Assembly (NCBI RefSeq): GCF_000327385.1
Contig: NW_008709146.1
Span: 1,040,927-1,104,926 of the forward strand
Direction of reading: 5' to 3'
Length of the DNA stretch: 64,000 bases
Source of the DNA: Lottia gigantea
Taxonomy: Eukaryota; Mollusca; Gastropoda; Lottiidae
The notes below the pieces were generated by a model. It worked only from the letters and a program-made list of their open reading frames with translations. It was not told the DNA's origin and made no database searches. Numbering within the stretch: the stretch's first letter is position 1; every line of letters begins with the position of its first letter. Position numbers and translations under genes: made by a program. Below are positions 1 to 11,569 of the stretch, one piece after another.

Positions 1-347
1 AGTAAATTGTAACAATCAGAAGAAAAGTAAATATTAGTTATTTCTTGTTGAGATTTATGTAAATAACAGGTTCTAGCAGAGTATAACATACAAAACATTC
101 AATATTTAATAATATACTCACAAAGCATGAAATTTTTACAACTCAAACTTATTCATTATTAAGAAAAAACTTAGCGAGTCGAACAGAGAACTTTCATAAC
201 ATGTTTTGTTCAACGTTGAAGTAGTCTTCAAAAAGAAGAAGTCATTTCAAGACAGTCAAATGTATTCTGAGACAAATGAACTCAATGCTCTTGAGATGTC
301 TTGGAATTTTAACTCTGTACAATGACCATTAGTTTGAATAGTCCTCA

Positions 348-630
348 AACTCCCATCGCCGCAGTGAGCTAAACGCTTTCTCGTTTATCTGAGATCCAAG
401 GGTCGAACGAGGTATACGTCGAGAAATGGAAAGTTTTTCTCATCATTCAGATAGGGCTATAAACCGAAGCTTTGTGCGCTACAGACTGTGAACGTTAAGC
501 ATCCTTTGACAGTTAAAAATCGAAAAAGGTTAATGTCGCTGTCCTGGCAGAATTGCGCTACCGCAGAAGTTCATTAGCCCAAGGTGCAGAAAAGTAGGAC
601 GTAAATATTCATTTCATTTTTAACTCCCAC
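348..630 (+). mobile_element. Old tRNA-derived SINE, full length (copy S1)
   Basis: The head is tRNA-like: an A-box-like GCAGTGAGCTAAACG near 361 and a B-box-like GGGTCGAACGAGG near 410. A central block (about 450-525) contains ATAAACCGAAGC, GCGCTACAGACTG and GTTAAGCATCC. The 3' part carries TTCATTAGCCCAAGGTGCAG (about 570) and ends in an ATTTCATTTTT tail. The same central block and 3' motifs recur at 27.05-27.36, 49.56-49.75 and 55.96-56.14 kb, which is the main support. The octamer AACTCCCA occurs at 348-355 and 622-629 and may be a short target duplication. Such elements are transcribed by RNA polymerase III and moved by LINE machinery in trans. This copy is well diverged and therefore old. 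Confidence 0.65.
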
Positions 631-1909
631 TTGTAGAAGATTTTGAAATAGGGACTGTGTCTATAGTGTTATGGCTGTATAATTTGCAGAACAATTACCC
701 AAGGGAAATACTTTCTTGGGTAGTCACAGAACTGTAATATTCAAACAACACAATCAAAGTCATTGAAAGGTATCGAGTGTGTTGGAAAGTAAATCGTTTA
801 AAGTGTAATTATAAGAAGAGGTATTGATATAAGAAATTTGATTATCAACATATTCTCCAGAGACTGATAAGATGATGGTAAAAAGCCAGAAGGTAGTGAG
901 ATTTGATTAGCAAGCAATGAAGCATGTTTAATATCATCTAGAATTCTGTCTCTCTTTAGATCTATTAACTTCTACAAATGGTCAGTGTGATTAAGACTGG
1001 TAATTAGGATCTGCCGTAGACCAGAACAACATACATATCATCATTTCTACCAGCTAATAGAGATTGGATGTCACTGAAGTTCTAAGGTCGTGACTAGTCT
1101 ACTGCGCTGTCGGATATGGAGAAGTTCCAACTTTTAGAAAAGTAATCAACTTTCCTAATGACCATAGCAAAAAAATCATGCAACAGAAACATTTGACGAC
1201 AACCAATAAAATAGTATCATGACGATTTTATCACACTCTGCGGAAAACACAAGAGAGTAGTCTTTCAATTTTAGCTAGGATTTTTTCAGTGATAAACAAC
1301 TAATTCCTTTAAAGCTGTAACTTCCATTTTAAGTTTAAATTGCTTTCTTCAAAGATAACATAACCAAATAAAATCACCGAAAACTTCCGGTATAGGACAG
1401 TTTAATCTCCAATTTTTAATAAAGTTTCATTCTCGTTTAATTTAATGGACCTTTTACAACTTGTTCCACAGTGAATCGAGTTTTTTTCACAAAGAACTGT
1501 GATGAACGATGCAAAATGAAGTGAATTTATCTTTTAAACCAAATAACCTGACTAAGGTAATAAAGACAAACGAAATAAATTAAGTTAGAATTCTTTAAAG
1601 CTTTGGAATCAAAGAGTGTTTAAAGAAAGGAGTTCAAAGAATTAGTTTGAAACAGAAGGTTGATGGGGGATTTACAATAACATTAGTAAAGCTCACAATC
1701 TAGCTGGAATCATTAGGGGATTTGTCAGTTGGTTGTTTCTACCGCTGACTACAGATTTAAGTGATTAATACAAAGTACACCTGTGAGACAACATCTGGTC
1801 GTATAACTTTAACAGCTTCTCTGTTTGAAGGTCAGTCTACGAGGTTCATTTGACTGAACTAATCACACATACGTATTAAGAAATTTCATTTTTACCAGAT
1901 AATAGTTCA
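631..1909. other. Unassigned non-coding stretch
   Basis: No open frame above 60 codons, tandem repeat or recognisable element is seen. The sequence looks somewhat less AT-rich and less poly(A/T)-interrupted than the rest of the window. Confidence 0.5.
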
Positions 1910-2272
1910 TTGGTCAGTTGGTACCATAAGCATTATCTTCCCCTTTTCGTGGAAAAGACACTACAAAATAGATGCATGTTCAGTGAGTACTCCGACATTC
2001 TTTCGAATCCGACATCTTTTTTGGTGCCAATTGATATACTTCAGGTTTCTCTGAGCATAGTTTACTGCAGTCATCTTGAAAAGTCAGATATTCGAAATAC
2101 TCCTGGAATTAACTCCAGGTTTCTCAGTGCATCACCAATATACATGATTACAAATCGGATCAAACCATCGCATCGCGCATTTGCTATGAAGAGGTCAATT
2201 GAAAGAAGATGGCTATCAAACTCGTCCGAGATCTTACCAAATACAACTAATATTATTCATATCGGATAAAAC
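1910..2272 (+). other. Unrecognised 119-codon open frame, probably chance or eroded
   Basis: The frame stays open for 119 codons and ends at a TAA near 2270, but it begins at a TTG rather than an ATG. The translation has no signal peptide, membrane segment or motif I recognise. It is rich in Ser, Ile and Arg and contains no low-complexity run. There is no convincing splice acceptor at its start or donor at its end. It lies in the slightly more GC-rich left end of the window, between a SINE and a tRNA-like fragment, so it could be part of an eroded repeat. One frame of this length is about what chance would give in 64 kb read in six frames. I do not assign a function. Confidence 0.15.
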
Positions 2273-2295
2273 GTATGTCTCTATCGCGTTCTTAA

Positions 2296-2375
2296 GCCAA
2301 CTTTGGCCGAATGGACTAGAGCAACGAATATTTAAGTCCATATTTCGATGTGGGCGTGTATAATGGGAAGAATGT
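2296..2375 (+). other. tRNA-like fragment (Leu/Ser-type) or SINE head
   Basis: TGGCCGAATGGACTAGAGC at about 2304 closely resembles the D-arm and A box of class II (Leu/Ser) tRNAs. It is followed by an anticodon-arm-like TTTAAGTCC, then TTTCGATGTGGGCGTG, which resembles a long variable arm. The region where GGTTCGANNCC should stand (about 2358-2370) is degenerate. No poly(T) terminator follows. A decayed tRNA pseudogene or the head of an old SINE fits better than a working tRNA gene. Confidence 0.3.
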
Positions 2376-4417
2376 TAACAAGGCAGATGATGGAAAACTA
2401 ATTAGTTCATGAAAACACTTGCACTTCCATTCAAACGTGTTTAACATTCAATTGTGCATTATTTGCCTATTGATCTCCATGCAGTAGTCATTATTTGCGC
2501 AGTATCTTGAAGGGTTAAGAAGACAGAATAATTATTTCTATGACTAATTATACATTCTCAAACAACTTGTAATATCTCAATCCTCACTAGCAAATATTTT
2601 TTCAATTTTCTCAAGTGACACGTTTTTAATCATTCCTTTCATGAACACCATGCAAGGCAAGGAAAATATTTTTAAAAAAAATCCTCAATTCACTGCTGTA
2701 CACAACTTTTCTCTCTATTAAGTCCTACAACTGTTGGATCGATTGGACCTTTAATATTGTAACAATGGAATAGTTTTGAATCTATTTCTAAACTAAAGAT
2801 ACAGGCGTCAGAAGTCTCAAACCGCTGAATCGTTACTACATGCTTCAAGCATGCATTGGACCACATGGTTAATCCGATACTAAAAATAATAGGATATTCG
2901 CAACTTTGAAAACATGATTACAAATACTGAACTTTCATCATCCTGTCTTTCCAACTGTTATTGAGAAATCGAAACAGATTGAGAACCATGTAAAAACTAT
3001 TCACTTATGTCAAATATGTCAAATGACAAGTTCAATGCATATATTAATTCATATTCAGTTGATTGCAATTGGACTCCACGGGTGATTAAAGGAATAATTG
3101 GGTGTAGTCTACACTAACTGAACTTAAAACAATACTAATTTCGTCTGTAGACAAAGGCATTTTTTAGAATATGCAGAAATAGATTTGTTCGAAGAATGTT
3201 GTTTTCGTTACATGAATAAATATATTAGTTTTTCTGTTTTTCAGACTCAATATTCATGTATCTGGCAAAAGAATAAGTTAATCGATTTGATTCCCGAAGA
3301 GAAGAGACCCAGATCAAAATATCTGAACATTGTCCGGTAGCATCAGTTATGGATACTCTTGGTGCAAAGGATACTCAACCCTTCAAAGCAGATGTTATTA
3401 GTCACCAATATTATTCAGCATACTCTATACTCTATGTTAAGGTATCTGGTTGACTACATCAATGATATCGGTTGGAAACACATGTTGTTTTGTTCTTGGG
3501 TTTCTATAAATTGGTTTTTAACATGCAAATCAAATATCGCTTTAACAACAGAACAGATCAGTCTTTGATCTGTAAATTAATTAACTTAAGCCTTTATTTA
3601 ATTTGTTAATAGATTGTTTTCAGTTTGTTTTATTTCCATTAGACAATTATTGTATGTGATAAAATACATCACGTATTACTGTCACATTTCCAATCACAGA
3701 GTTCAATTTCCTGGCTGCAGAATAATAAACTTGTCATTCTAATGTTCTTGAGTGCAACGACAAGCCTAATTTTACATTACATGGCAGACTCGTGTAGACA
3801 TGTAATGACAAGAGAAGAACTGGAAAAAGTTTCAATCCGCTAAAAACAAACAGATGACAAAAGTATGCACTTCTTTAATGGAATATGGTGAAAAAATCAT
3901 CTTGCATATTGTGTCCCTTACAATAGCTAAAAAGTATCTTATAAATATTGTAAAGGTTAAAGCAAATTTTAAAGTTGCCACGGTTTTGATGGAAAATTAA
4001 TGTACAGATTTCAGCGATTCAAAATGTTAAATATGTCTCCTACACAATCTGAAGGTTTAAACTAAAAATATCGAGCTGTAAATGCCCAAAACCCATTTTG
4101 GCACCCTGTCACTTAAAGATCCTCGACATTTTGATATCTGGATAGATTTAGATAATCGCCCACAAAAATGCCACTCTGTACACACTTCATGGTGTTGACG
4201 AACACCTGTACAATCTGGTGCAGAATGATGGAACGTAATACTGATCATGGTTTCGGCCATGAGACTAAAAAAGGGGAAGCAAAAAACAACCTGCCTTTAA
4301 CAAAATCCAAGCTAATAACACGATGTAGTATAAAACTTAAAGTTTGCCCTGCACAAATTTACAAGATTATGTATAAACAATTTTTTGCACTTAACACTAG
4401 CGATTTAAACATTAGTC
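2376..4417. other. Unassigned stretch
   Basis: No family is recognised. Two details are noted. A strong polypyrimidine acceptor (TTTTTCTGTTTTTCAG) ends at 3244 and is followed by a short 31-codon open frame ending in TAG at about 3341. A slightly GC-richer block lies at 4057-4260. Neither is enough to call a gene. Confidence 0.45.
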
Positions 4418-5835
4418 CAAACTGTAAAAAAGTAAAGGAATCTATTATCTAAACTGTTAGTTTTAACAACATCTGGATTGGCAATATAAAAAACTACACA
4501 ATCATCATTATCTTTTTATATCATGTCATTTAAAAACTATCAGCCTATATTGTAAAAGAAGAGAAAATGGATTGTACGTGTGTGCTAAAAAATTAAACAT
4601 CCATCAAAACTCAGAGTAAAATAAATGGAGAAGACAGAAAACGATTTGCAACTTTCGTTTTATTTGAGACATGTATTTGATGGTGGTGTTATATAACCTG
4701 TTACTATTTATTCTATATTCCTTTATCGTTCGTTGAACACCCATTCGTCCCGGATTATTTTGTGATAATGCATTTTTATACATGCACATATTGGTATATG
4801 TCTTACTTCTGTTTTATAGTATTTTTGAGTGTCTGTAGTTGGAACTTTTAATACATTTTTCAGATTATCTTTTGTTGAACCAGTAGGGTCGGTTTAGGGT
4901 TATCTTTGGTTAAACTACTACGACCTGTTTCAGATTATCTGTGGTTTAATGTACTAGGATCTGTTTCAGATTGTCTTTAGTTAAACTATTGTAACATGGT
5001 TTAGATTATATTTGAACTACTGGGATCCGTTTAGGATTATCTTTGGTTAAATACAAGGATCTGTTTTAGATTATCTTTGCTTAAACTACGAGGATCTATT
5101 CTATAATATCTTGATAATGAGTGTGTTTCAGATTATCTTTGGTTGAACTGCTAGAATCTATTCTATAATATCTTGATAATGAGTGTGTTTCAGGTTATCT
5201 TTGGTTGAACTGCTAGAATCTATTCTATAATATCTTGATAATGAGTGTGTTTCAGATTATCTTTGGTTGAACTACTAGAATCTATTCTATAATATCTTGA
5301 TAATGAGTGTGTTTCAGATTATCTTTGGTTGAACTGCTAGAATCTATTCTATAATATCTTGATAATGAGTGTGTTTCGGGTTATCTTTGGTTAAACTACG
5401 AGGATCTCTTCTATAATATCTTGATGAGTGTGTTTCAGATTATCTTTGGTTAAACTTCGAGAATCTCTTCTATAATATCTTGATAATGAGTGTGTTTCAG
5501 ATTATCTTTGGTTGATCTGTTTCAGATTATCCTTGGTTAAACTATTAGGATCAGGTTTAGAGTATCTTTGGTTGAACTTCTAGGATCTGAAAGTGATGCC
5601 GTTTAAGATTATCTTTGGTTAAATACAAGGATCTGTTTTAGATTATCTTTGCTTAAACTACGAGGATCTATTCTATGATATCTTGATAATGAGTGTGTTT
5701 CAGGTTATCTTTGGTTAAACTACGAGGATCTCTTCTATAATATCTTGATAATGAGTGTGGTTCAGATTATCTTTGGTTAAACTTCGAGGATCTCTTCTAT
5801 AATATCTTGATAATGAGTGTGTTTCAGATTATCTT
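4418..5835 (+). repeat. Left arm of a duplicated segment: unique flank plus minisatellite
   Basis: Positions 4418-4850 are ordinary sequence that reappears almost unchanged from 5886. From about 4860 the sequence becomes a minisatellite whose core is TCAGATTATCTTTGGTTGAA followed by a CTACTAGGATCTGTT-like half, giving a unit near 35 bp. From about 5100 a longer unit of exactly 62 bp dominates. Its landmark CTATAAT recurs at about 5101, 5163, 5225, 5287 and 5349. The 62 bp unit joins the core to TTGATAATGAGTGTG. The arm runs straight into the assembly gap. Confidence 0.85.
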
Positions 5836-5885
5836 NNNNNNNNNNNNNNNNNNNNNNNNNNNNNNNNNNNNNNNNNNNNNNNNNN
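5836..5885. other. Assembly gap of 50 N
   Basis: Fifty consecutive N characters lie inside the minisatellite. The round length suggests a placeholder, so the true distance is unknown. The sequence just right of the gap restarts with the unique flank already seen at 4418. Confidence 0.98.
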
Positions 5886-7363
5886 CAAACTGTAAAAAAG
5901 TAAAGGAATCTATTATCTAAACTGTTAGTTTTAACAACATCTGGATTGGCAATATAAAAAACTACACAATCATCATTATCTTTTTATATCATGTCATTTA
6001 AAAACTATCAGCCTATATTGTAAAAAGGAGAAAATGGATTGTACGTGTGTGCTAAAAAATTAAACATCCATCAAAACTCAGATTAAAATAAATGGAGAAG
6101 ACAGAAAACGATTTGCAACTTTCGTTTTATTTGAGACATGTATTTGATGGTGGTGTTATATAACCTGTTACTATTTATTCTATATTCCTTTATCGTTCGT
6201 TGAACACCCATTCGTCCCGGATTATTTTGTTATAATGCATTTTTATACATGCACATATTGGTATATGTCTTACTTCTGTTTTTTAGTATTTTTGAGTATC
6301 TGTAGTTGGAACTTTTCATACATTTTTCAGATTATCTTTTGTTGAACCAGTAGGGTCGGTTTAGGGTTATCTTTGGTTAAACTACTACGACCTGTTTCAG
6401 ATTATCTGTGGTTTAATGTACTCGGATCTGTTTCAGATTGTCTTTAGTTAAACTATTGTAACATGGTTTAGATTATCTTTGGTTGAACTACTAGGATCCG
6501 TTTAAGATTATCTTTGGTTAAATACAAGGTTCTGTTTTAGATTATATTTGAACTACTGGGATCCGTTTAGGATTATCTTTGGTTAAATACAAGGATCTGT
6601 TTTAGATTATCTTTGCTTAAACTACGAGGATCTATTCTATAATATCTTGATAATGAGTGTGTTTCAGATTATCTTTGGTTGAACTGCTAGAATCTATTCT
6701 ATAATATTTTGATAATGAGTGTGTTTCAGATTATCTTTGGTTGAACTGCTAGAATCTATTCTATAATATCTTGATAATGAGTGTGTTTCGGGTTATCTTT
6801 GGTTAAACTACGAGGATCTCTTCTATAATATCTTGATGAGTGTGTTTCAGATTATCTTTGGTTAAACTTCGAGAATCTCTTCTATAATATCTTGATAATG
6901 AGTGTGTTTCAGATTATCTTTGGTTGATCTGTTTCAGATTATCTTTGGTTAAACTACGAGGATCTCTTCTATAATATCTTGATGAGTGTGTTTCAGATTA
7001 TCTTTGGTTGATCTGTTTCAGATTATCCTTGGTTAAACTATTAGGATCAGGTTTAGAGTATCTTTGGTTGAACTTCTAGGATCTGAAAGTGATGCCGTTT
7101 AAGATTATCTTTGGTTAAATACAAGGATCTGTTTTAGATTATCTTTGCTTAAACTACGAGGATCTATTCTATAATATCTTGATAATGAGTGTGTTTCAGG
7201 TTATCTTTGGTTAAACTACGAGGATCTCTTCTATAATATCTTGATAATGAGTGTGTTTCAGATTATCTTTGGTTGATCTGTTTCAGATTATCCTTGGTTA
7301 AACTATTAGGATCAGGTTTAGAGTATCTTTGGTTGAACTTCTAGGATCTGAAAGTGATGCCGT
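5886..7363 (+). repeat. Right arm of the duplicated segment: flank copy plus minisatellite
   Basis: It begins with a near-identical copy of 4418-4850 (offset 1468 bp), with scattered single-base differences. Examples are TTTTGTTATAATG against TTTTGTGATAATG and TGTACTCGG against TGTACTAGG. It then enters the same 35/62 bp array, but with a different order and number of units. The block GAAAGTGATGCCGT occurs near 7085 and again at 7350, marking larger repeats within the array. Confidence 0.85.
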
Positions 7364-7379
7364 ATACTATGTTTTGTAT

Positions 7380-7501
7380 AATAAAGGAAATAGGAAGACA
7401 CAAAATTAATTTATCTGATGACGTCGTCGAGACGAAGACGAAAGTTTGTAGAATAAAATACTTCAATCACTCTTAAAAGGTGTCTTCTTACTCCTTTTAT
7501 T
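7380..7501. repeat. 122 bp foldback element inside the satellite
   Basis: AATAAAGGAAATAGGAAGAC (7380-7399) and its imperfect reverse complement ending in CTCCTTTTATT (7480-7501) form arms of about 22 bp. Between them a second small hairpin, CGTC-G-UCG-AGA-CGA-A-GACG, follows CTGATGA (about 7415) and is followed by AAAG. The element interrupts the array: GTGATGCCGT at 7354-7363 continues into satellite elsewhere but not here. It may be a small inserted element or the end of a retroelement. Confidence 0.5.
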
Positions 7502-7514
7502 CTATCTGGTCAAG

Positions 7515-8170
7515 TTACGATAATATTTGTTTGCACTCCTGGGATATATTTTAGAATATCTTTGGTAGGATCTGAGTATCTTTGGTTGAACCACATCGTT
7601 CACTCTTTCCGAGTGTATTTGGTTGAACTACGAGGATCTGTTTCAGAGTATGGTTGGTTGAACCACTAGGATCTGTTTCAGAGTATGGTTGGTTGAACCA
7701 CTAGGATCTCTTTCAGAGTATCGTTGGTTGAATCAGTAGGATCTCTTTCAGAGTATCGTTGGTTGAACTCCTAAGATCTCTTTCGGAGTACCTTTGCTAG
7801 GATATCTTTCAAAGTATCTTTGGTTGAACAACTTGAATCTCTTTCAGAGTATCTTGGGTTGAACTACTAGAATCTCTTTCAGAGTATCTTGGGTTGAACT
7901 ACTAGAATCTCTTTCAGAGTATCTTGGGTTGAATTACTAGAATCTCCTTCAGAGTATCTTGGGTTGAATTACTAGAATCTCCTTCAGAGTATCTTGGGTT
8001 GAATTACTAGAATCTCCTTCAGAGTATCTTGGGTTGAACTACTAGGAGGTCTTTAAGGGTATTTTTAATTGTAACACTAGGTTTAGAATATCTTTGGTGA
8101 AGATCTGGTTCAGTTTATCTTTGATTACATTGCTACGGTCTGGCTCAGATTATCTTTGGTTAAAAAACTA
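7515..8170 (+). repeat. Minisatellite, 35 bp unit, second variant
   Basis: The unit GAACTACTAGAATCTCTTTC plus AGAGTATCTTGGGTT totals 35 bp. It is repeated nearly perfectly between about 7850 and 8040 and more loosely on either side. It derives from the same core as the arrays at 4860-7363 but carries GAGTATCTTGGG instead of GATTATCTTTGG. The homogeneous middle and decayed edges are what local unequal exchange produces. Confidence 0.85.
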
Positions 8171-8404
8171 AGATCTGTTTGAGAGTATCCCTGGATTGAC
8201 TGCCAATGTCAAATATGATTTGAAGGTCATGAAATTTTGCTTCAAAATAAAATTGAAAAACTTCAATTCAGATGAAGACTCCCATTGAAAAGCTTTAAGG
8301 AGTCTCAGTACTGCTTTATGTAGTCTATTCCTTTGCCTTCTTAAATTGTTTATGCTCTAAACTACCTCATGTCAGGTCAACAAATGGCCAAAATAGTTCG
8401 ACTA

Positions 8405-8690
8405 TTGACGACAGGAGAATCTCAATTTAATTTGAGGTGATCTTAGTTTGAGCTTCTAAATCGAGATTAAAAGAACCATTTGTTTGACTGTGATGCTCTG
8501 TAGTTGGTTTCGTTGACAGTAGATTATCCTGGAACCTGCTAAGATCTATTGAAAACGGGATAATCTGGGTTTAATTTGAGGTGATCTTAGTTAAAACTAC
8601 TAAATCCAGATTAGAAGAACCATTTTTCTGTGAGAGTCTGTTCTACAACAGTCGATTATTCTGGTGCTATCTGTAATTGAACTCTAGTAT
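8405..8690 (+). repeat. Two-copy tandem duplication, about 145 bp
   Basis: TTTAATTTGAGGTGATCTTA occurs at about 8425 and 8569. Both copies continue through AGATTA-AGAACCATTT and end near a TCGATTAT or AGATTATCCTGG stretch. The copies are clearly diverged. The duplication lies just outside the satellite and shares its GATTATC words, so it may be an old, enlarged edge of that array. Confidence 0.6.
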
Positions 8691-8699
8691 AAACAAAAA

Positions 8700-11463
8700 A
8701 TGACAAATCAGCCTTAATGATGTCCATAAAAAGTGAGCAACGTTAATAAGAGAAGAATAGAAATGATCTGGTAAGCAATAACTAAGAGTTATTAGTATAG
8801 TGAGTAGTTTAGCCAGTGATTCCTCAAGGACCTAATACAGATCAATATGCATGTTTAATCTTCATTGTCTTCTCATTGCCTTACTTCCTTATCATGTATA
8901 CTTACTGCTGTTTATCCATATTGTCTTGGTGAGTTAAGATCTTCTTGAAGTGTGGCCACTATTAAGTATATAATAGGTGGGTATTAAATACCAACAACAA
9001 CAAAAAGAAGTGGAAATTGTCTCAATTTAGCTATACGTGGATCTTAGCTCTTCATAGAGCAGAAAACATTGAATTTGGAAATAAAGCGAAATATGATCAT
9101 TATGGCAGGAAAGGTTAAAATAATAATTAAATGTCCAAATTTTAGTCAATGCACAGTTACCCCATTTTATGCCATTTCCATTTGCCAGATGTTGCTGTTG
9201 GTACTAAATGGCAACGGAATCTATTGATCATTTTCACTTCGCTTCTCTCATCATTTCTGTAAATAAAAAAAGTTTGAAATTAACAATTTTATTTGAAATA
9301 CAGAGATTATTGCTTTCAAATTTCTGTTCTTGCTTACCATTATAACCAATATCAGAGGAATCAAATATGTTAGCAACACAATAACATAAAATTCCTGTTG
9401 TAGATATCTTTACAATAGAAAAAACTAACATCCTAAACTAAAACCTTTCAGCACTGGATATAGTCATTGATTTAAGACAGTGTTGTTGATTGAATAAAAA
9501 GTAACTAAAACTACAGTGTAAATTGTATTTGTACATACATCTTCCTGATCATTGCCTACTGGGAACTATTAGGTTAGAGTCAATCTATTTTCTAAATTTC
9601 ATTAACTTAGCAACTTCTCAACTTTCATTTATCTGCATTAGTAGAAATTATCACTCCTGCTTTATCTCTGAACAGACTTGATCTTATTTCATTTTGTGGA
9701 TTTGTCTTCAAAACATGTCAATTAAACGAAATCCTACAAAACAGCATTTATATTCTTAATTTGCTTTTTACTGCCTGATTTTTGTGAGAACATGTTTAAG
9801 CTAAATCCTCATGGTTCCACTGAAATATATTATTGAAATCTTCTTTTTCTGGATGGAATTGTTGTGAAATTCATGGCCTTTGTGATTTTTTCTTATAACT
9901 ATACATATATGCATGCATGTAGGATTGTTTTTTTTTTTTTAAAGAAATCCAACAGATTACTGGCTTATTCAGCTGACTATAAAATTTGTTTTTGTTTTTG
10001 TACCATAATTCTATTTTAACTCAAACCCATCAATTCGCAAATTCTTAAAAAAAAGTGACATTTTGAAATAACCACAAAGAAAACTTGTTACATAGCTTAA
10101 AAGACAATTTTAGCCATCCATTAGAAACTCAAAGATCTTTACAGACTTCTTATATTGCATGTGCCAGATTGACTGACAGTTGTAAATTACTGTTGGTTAA
10201 AGAGACTCCATCCAAATGACACGACACAGGAAAGAGAATGATAGATCTGAAATTGATCTCATCTTACTTTCCAAATTTCTGATTAGACTTATGAGCTAAA
10301 TGGTTGAATCTGTTTCTGTCTGAACTTTCCTATTGACCACTCTTTAGGTTAATTGCTTTAATATGTTTCTATAATGCATAGAGATATTCATTTGTACTAT
10401 TTTCAGGACCCTAATTGCTTCATGTTGCTTATTACATTGATCACAATATATTTTGCCATCTTTGTGTCAGTGCAATTTGAAAAATGTTGTTAGTTTATCT
10501 TTAATATGTCCAATTTTAACTTTGATTGACGGTTAGTACTTACATATTAGTTTCACTAATGAATATGAGGATTGAAAATGCAATGTACAATGGAATAATC
10601 AATTATTTTAACTTTAATCTTGCTCTTTACCTCATCTAAACACCCCTTTTTGTGTGTATGTGTGCATCCAAAAAACATCATTCTCAGGATTCTAAAGATA
10701 AATTTTATGTTTAATGTTAAAAAATGTTTTTTTTTAATATCAGATATTATGAATTGAGATGTATCCAAGTCAAAAGAAATCACTCGAGATTGATTTGTTT
10801 CTGTGTACAGTTTGGTCATATCTTTCATTAACAACTAATAAATATGTGGCCAGGAATTCTTTATCAAAGCACAAGTCTGAGTCTGGTTTAAGCTATATAA
10901 ACTATATTTTAATGTTCTTAGATAAACCAAGTTAAAATGAACAAGCATTTAATTGTGAAAATTACATTATCTTAATGAAAAGCTTTATTCAAAGATACAT
11001 TTATCTTGCGGACTCATGATGTTGCATATTTTCTAAATGATATAACTTTTTAAAATGTCATCAACTTGAAGAATTGGCTATCTGCACAAAATTATTCATT
11101 CACATGAATGTATGAGAAAAATTTCATTTTTTGGTTGATATAAGAATCTAATTGAAATACAGTGTACATGAAAATGTAATAGTGAATGATTTTACAATAT
11201 CCTTGCCTTGAGAGAATAGATTTTAACATCACCCCTAAATTACGTATTCTTAGACAAACCTTGAGAACTGCAAATTTAAATATGATTTTACTTTGAACGC
11301 ATCCATTCCATGTTGAGAGCAGCTATGGCGGTTGTGCTTATTCTTCTAGTTACCTGATACTACTTTTCATTATGAAATACTTACTCATTTATGATTGATA
11401 TTATTCCGCATGTGAAAAGGTTTACCAATAAATTTTGTTTTGGATTTCGAAATTTTGTTTCAG
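8700..11463. other. AT-rich non-coding stretch
   Basis: No gene, element or tandem repeat is recognised. Open frames on the minus strand at 9234-9431 and 10556-10834 are AT-rich and lack recognisable domains. A short hydrophobic frame follows a TTTTCAG at about 10407. I read all of these as chance. Confidence 0.5.
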
Positions 11464-11569
11464 ATTAGCAGGGCCTACTTGGTTTATTTACTTGACTTCT
11501 ACACCAGACAGAAACCTTTAAATCTAACTAGCCTTCAAATAAAGTCATTGTTAAATACTATCTTACTGG
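11464..11569 (+). other. Candidate internal exon, unrecognised
   Basis: A good splice acceptor (GAAATTTTGTTTCAG, ending at 11463) is followed by 35 open codons in frame 0. The reading is mixed and protein-like, starting ISRAYLVYLLDFYTRQKPLN. A possible donor G|GTACAT follows at 11570 and would leave phase 1; the frame closes at a TGA shortly after. GTACAT is a weak donor, no homology is recognised and no partner exon is identified. It is offered only because the acceptor is strong and the composition is unlike the T-rich frames around it. Confidence 0.2.

Noticed and set aside
4057-4260. 67-codon minus-strand frame with ATG and several Cys; also considered as another SINE copy
   Set aside because: No domain is recognised. 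Only a loose GAGGATCTTTAA word resembles the SINE centre, and the order of motifs does not match.
7410-7450. A working hammerhead ribozyme
   Set aside because: CTGATGA and GAAA are present, but stem II does not close with the usual G-C pair and no stem III with a cleavage triplet is seen. Kept only as a low-ranked observation.
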